This document shows, piece after piece, positions 59,432 through 64,000 of a stretch of 64,000 nucleotides of DNA. The notes beneath the pieces are model-generated. The model had not been told where the DNA came from. It searched no databases and saw nothing but the letters and a program-made list of their open reading frames with translations. A program made the translations under genes and the position numbers. The stretch comes from Plecoglossus altivelis (lineage: Eukaryota; Chordata; Actinopteri; Osmeriformes; Plecoglossidae). Location: the NCBI GenBank assembly GCA_036571765.1, contig BROE01000025.1:5092222-5156221 (forward strand), in the 5' to 3' direction. Position 1 is the stretch's first letter. Each line of letters opens with the position of its first letter.

Positions 59432-59752
59432 AAGTTGTGGTCTAATGGTTAGGGAGTCGGGCTTGTAACCTTCAAGTTGCTGGTTGAAGGTTGAAGGTGG
59501 GGATTGTGAATAAACAGCACTCTCTCTGCCTTCGATACCATGACTGAGGTGCCCTTAAGCAAGGCACCGAACCCCCAATTGCTTCCCGGGCGCTGGAGCA
59601 ATAGCTGCCCACTGCTCCGGGTGTATGTTCACTGTGTGTGCGTGCGGTTGCCCACTACTCACTGCTGTGTGCACTTGGATGGGTTAAATGCAGAGGTAAA
59701 TTTCGAGTATGGGTGACCATACTTGACAATACGTCACTTCACTTCACTTCAT
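59432..59752 (+). mobile_element. tRNA-derived SINE, near full length
   Basis: It starts with GTGGTCTAATGGTTAGGGAG (A box) and continues with TGACTGAGGTGCCCTTAAGC, CACCGAACCCCCAATTGC, CACTACTCACTGCTGTGTGC and GGATGGGTTAAATGCAGAGG, ending in CACTTCACTTCACTTC. It is the best-preserved copy of the family in the window, although its B-box region is rearranged (TGGTTGAAGGTTGAAGG). Confidence 0.88.
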
Positions 59753-59759
59753 GTCAAAT

Positions 59760-60590
59760 ACTACAGGAGGACTATGATTGTAATGAAACTCCAGTGTCAC
59801 AGATACTTGGTGGATTTTTAACTTGTTTACAGATACATTACAGATACATTATAGATAAATGTTTAAAATTGTATATATTCTTATCAATTTAAATCACAAT
59901 TAGAGAGAGAGTGGCAGATCTCCAACAATTTGAGGTGTTATTTCTAACACTAGATGGTAGCAATGACTAGCATTTTTAAGATGTGACCTTTGAACCTCTA
60001 ACATGATAGAGCCTGACTTGTAACCTTATGCTATTGAGTTCAAATCACTATTGAGCCTCTTGTTGTTGGCCAAATCCAAATTAATTTTGTTCTCTTGATG
60101 TTAAACGTTTTATTTTATACAGTGGTCATTTGTATATTAAATAGCCATTTCACGAAGGAACCCACATCGCTGCTTGTAGCTATGTTTATTATAGCTATGT
60201 TGATAATGTAATATTTTATGAGCACTGTTCCTTACTTATTTGAAAAAGGATCCATAAAGTTTATACCCAGATTGTTTTCATATTCCTGCCTACGTGTTAC
60301 AGATTTTAGGCGTTCTTTTAATATATAATGTTAATATTGAATACTGAAACACACATAGCAAGTCATGGCACGAGGTAGATTGGTGTAGAAACACTATGCT
60401 GCTACCTGAGGCAGTGTTAGGCAAGTAATTGGAATTCCTGATTGTAGCATTTGGCTTGGTTGTCCTGAAAATCCTGTCCAATCCCAACTGGTAGCGGCCA
60501 GAGCGCAGAAGTGATGAAGCAACCTATAGGGTGAGAGAAAAATGAAGTAAATGATAAAACTGGAAATGTTGGTCAAAGGTGCATTTTAAA
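59760..60590. other. no gene seen
   Basis: There is no coding exon. A tRNA-like stretch around 60000-60056 was considered and not accepted. Confidence 0.4.
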
Positions 60591-60597
60591 AAACATA

Positions 60598-60690
60598 CAT
60601 ATATATATATGAATATATATATGAATATATATATATATATATTCATATATATATATTCATATATATATATTTATATATATATATTTATAA
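60598..60690. repeat. (AT)n low-complexity tract
   Basis: ATATAT runs are interrupted by GAATAT and TTCATAT words. The tract is partly self-complementary. Confidence 0.9.
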
Positions 60691-60699
60691 CATATTGTC

Positions 60700-63600
60700 T
60701 TCACCATGACATGGTGACATGGCACATTTAAATAAATTGTGGCGTCTACTCCTACCACACTACACTAGCCTAGTACATCATGTAGAGATGTAAGGTGTCA
60801 CCTCACAATTTAATGTAACCATTATTATTATAGTTTGTCTTTTCAATGTTTGACCTTCTCTTAGTAGGTACCATTGTAATGTAATTTCTTTGCCCAACTA
60901 TGTTTTTTTAAACGTTAATATATAGTGATCATTGTAATTGTTTATTGCCATTGTGTTTGTATGTACTATTTGAAAAATCTAAATACAATGTAATAAAAAA
61001 TAGGGTAAAGAACATTCTGTCTGTTTAACTACAAGAACTAGAAGCCAGTCATATCCTGAAATATATGCCATGACCAATGCATTAGTGCTATAAATGCAAC
61101 TGAGCTGTAAAGAAATATTGAGCTCTATAGTACATCTGTGTTGCTGAAAGCTTCTTTAAATTAAATCACATACTTGGCCCAACAACTTACATCTACAGAC
61201 TTCAATTTCAGGAGAAAATATGTAGCACTTTCAGTTTCATTAGACATTTTTCCCCACTTCGTTCTAAAATAGCCATGTGTTTTAGAGTGTTTGTTTAAGT
61301 CCATCTGTGCCCACAGATATCCAGATATGGGTGGTTTCAGCAAAGAAGCCTGTTTTCCCTAAGCACGGGCTGTGATTGGACCAAAGAAGGGGTGGACGTC
61401 AGCTAGTTGTAGAAGTCATTTGAGTGAAAGTAGTAAGGGGAATGTTCACACATTTAAAGGATTCTCCTATGTTTATTGTACGTTTGCTGTATGCGCCTGC
61501 CCACCAAAGTAAATTCCTTGCTTGGGTACAATTACTTGGCAATGAAACCTTCGGATTCTGAAAAAATAATTATGAGTAGAGGGTTTGGGAAAACCATGTA
61601 GAGTTCAACCATTTGGCATAAACACACTCAGTGTTTGCAGGACAAGATAGCTAGTGGCCCCCAGAGTTTGCCTCAGCCCGGGCCCAAGCCCTAGCCCTAG
61701 CCTCAGTCCCAATGGCAGTTCTATATCCAGCCCCTCAAATCCAGTCTCAGTTCTAGTCCCAGTCCCAGTCCAGTGTTCCCTGAGGGTTAAAACATGTAAT
61801 TGAGTGATTGAGATCCGGGTTCTGCTGACTTAGCTCCTCAGTGTCCATTTACATGCCAGGGTTATTTCTGCACAACACACACACTAACTCAGGGCTACAG
61901 GGGTGTGTCCTGGAATGGTAAGTATTACAGCTGCTACTGACGGAATCCCAAACTACTGTGAGATGGGGATTTTTTGAATAACCTAACACCAATAACTTAA
62001 ACCAAACCGTTGAAAGTTAAAGTTTAGTGGGAAAAAGATCCTTGTCTGTTCACTTACCATTCTCCACAAACTTGCACATAAAACGTTTTATGGAGTGTAC
62101 GTAGATATTTCATGTCTCTCTTCTCTTTTGTTTATGTTTCCATGTTGCTTTGGGGGATGAGTAACGTAAAGTAACATTTATGAACTCTGAAGCAGCATGG
62201 ACACTGCAATTGGGTATTGGGGTTACTTTGAACTTTGTCTCTATTGATTAACAAGCTTAGATAGGCAACCTTTCTGAGCCAGTCTTTCTGAAACTGGTAT
62301 GACCCAGATCTGACATGCTGAAAGCTAGTCTCAAGGCCAGCTGTATGCACTTTGAATGTGTGTGTGCGTGTGTGTATGTTTGGGGTGGGATGCTCTTGAG
62401 AATTTTGTTACTAGTTACACCATTACTAGGAAGGTCAAGATGATACACCTGATGTGAGATAGCGAGCATTTCTCACATGTATTAACATCAGTGATACTGT
62501 ATACTTGCCTACTCTCTATCCATCGTCTTGACACACTTCTCTTCTTTCTACAGACTCCCTAGTGGCCTACTACTCTCAACAAAACAGATCAGAGCCGGTT
62601 GTTAGCCTGATACCTGCTTACCCTGTGCTGATCTGGGTGAAATAAAGGTAATAGAGATTCTTGTTCCATATGGGTTAAAACGCTGTTCTGTCACCTGTTA
62701 CCAAGAGCTCAGTGCCCCAGCTGGAGCGCAAAAGAGAGACGGCACCAGAAAACAATTAACTAATGTGTATGTGGCTGTTCGAGAACCCTTCCTGTGATTA
62801 TTCTAGAAGAATGTCTGTATATCTTATTATACAGTCCATGACCATGTTCTATGAGGTTGTCTGATTACATTTTAGAAAGAAGCCTGTGATCACGTTCTAG
62901 GAGGCTGAGAAAATAAATCATGTCGTTTTAGTTCAGGTTGTTATTTCTACAAGTTTTGTTTTACAAATTTGAAATGTCTGTCAGTAAATGTATTTTATTT
63001 GATTAAGTATTGATTTTATACGCATATTAAAAAACTGAAAACGAGTAAGTGAGTGATAAAACTATAAGAAGAAAGAAATCAAAATTGAGCAACAATGATT
63101 TCTCATCTAGGTTTACTTCAAGTATGCAATCACTACAAAGACGATGAAAATTTGATCCAGAAAGCAAGACATTATTTGGCACTGTTTGTCCTATCACACT
63201 AGTGAGGACCACAGACTATTGCTTAGGGGTCATTGGACTATTTGCTGTGAGGGATCACGACGCTATACTACACCAGACCAGAGGGATAGAGCAGAGCTTA
63301 GTATGAATCAGAGTTTGTGCATGCGCGTTTGTATGTATGTGTGTGTATGTATGTGTGTGTGTTCCAGACAAACCAGACTGGAGCAGTTACCGCTGGAGAA
63401 TCGCTGATTGTGAACATCCAGAACTCTGTTCTAATCTCTTTAGCCTTGAGTCACTTCAACACACACCCACACACAACCATGAACACGCTCATTTGCACAA
63501 AGGCTGTATTGGTGATTCAATTAATGAGTAGAATATATTGTTATGAACAAGAGCTTTGGCTTAGACTCCCATCTGTGGCAGACAACTAAAGACCAGTTTG

Positions 63601-64000
63601 AGGAGTGTCTGATCCCTTGTTTGCCCCTCCCCTCAACCTTATCTTCAACATTATATTGTGAACAATAAAACAAATGAAAATTACCTGTACAAATATGATT
63701 GGATATAATATATCCAATTAATATTATATACATATAATACATATCATATTTTGTTACTGAACCTTTTGCAACCACTGCAATCAAATGGTCCTCTCACTCT
63801 TCCTAAGTAAACTGCTTCAGCTGTCTCAGCTTAATGGATGCTCTTTCCATAGATGTTTGATAGAATTTAGATCAGGACTTATACACATCTACTTCACAAC
63901 AGTACCATGTTTTGTTCTCATCCATTCTTGGCTGCTTTTGATGTGTGTTTTGGATCATTATCCTTTTGGAGGACTGATGACCTGCGACTGAGGCAAAGCT
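60700..64000. other. no gene seen to the end of the window
   Basis: I see no supported exon. There is a C-rich direct repeat (CCTAGCCCTAGCC, CAGTCCCAGTCC) at about 61680-61775, GT-rich tracts at about 62358-62380 and 63330-63362, and otherwise AT-rich unique sequence. Confidence 0.4.

Noticed and set aside
60000..60056. tRNA-Thr-like sequence (GACTTGTAACC followed by GAGTTCAAATC)
   Set aside because: The 5' half and acceptor pairing cannot be matched, so the resemblance may be chance or a SINE remnant.

Overview
The window is vertebrate nuclear DNA, almost certainly from a ray-finned (teleost-type) fish. The clearest protein gene encodes HIC2. The repeat content (Rex1/L2-like LINEs, a V-SINE-like element, a second tRNA-derived SINE family, a BEL/Pao fossil, piggyBac-, hAT- and Harbinger-like miniature elements) is the mix expected of fish. 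Most of the window is intronic or intergenic.

Region 0.9-7.4 kb (minus strand) is the main coding exon of hic2, a BTB/POZ zinc-finger repressor. Its CDS is 5471-7258. A probable 3'UTR of about 4.6 kb lies beyond it and contains one let-7 seed match. A strong 3' splice site at 7353-7395 implies at least one upstream noncoding exon. The best candidate I see ends at 19316, which gives an intron of about 12 kb. From 7.4 to 20 kb I see only low-complexity tracts, diverged tandem repeats and a SINE tail.

Region 22-55 kb carries four class-A GPCR genes. The gene at 22115-23509 (minus) is divergent. The genes at 25986-27597 (plus), 37488-38575 (minus) and 53973-55020 (plus) are close paralogs, about 91-92% identical by eye. 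The apparent stop codon of each 289-codon ORF lies inside a canonical splice donor (AG|GTAAGC, AG|GTGAGC, AG|GTAGGG). In the three close paralogs a short downstream exon in the matching phase follows a good acceptor and encodes related 11-12 residue tails containing Phe-Asp-Gln. The real proteins are therefore probably two-exon products of 300-301 residues, not intronless 289-residue ones. This is the best new observation in the window.

The DNA between the receptors is a repeat graveyard: an L2-like LINE (30.5-31.8 kb), LINE tails, a pair of about 1-kb inverted duplicate segments flanking the third receptor (one copy split by a Rex1-like LINE at 40.1-41.7 kb), a Harbinger-like MITE, a BEL/Pao gag-pol fossil (44.9-46.5 kb), a piggyBac-like MITE, three minisatellite fields (48.2-51.4 kb) with nested LINE and SINE insertions, and an unexplained CpG-rich block (52.6-53.7 kb) just upstream of the fourth receptor. 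From 55 to 60 kb there is a hAT-like MITE, a repeated 70-90 bp module and decayed tRNA-Leu and tRNA-Ser copies. From 60 kb to the end I see no gene.
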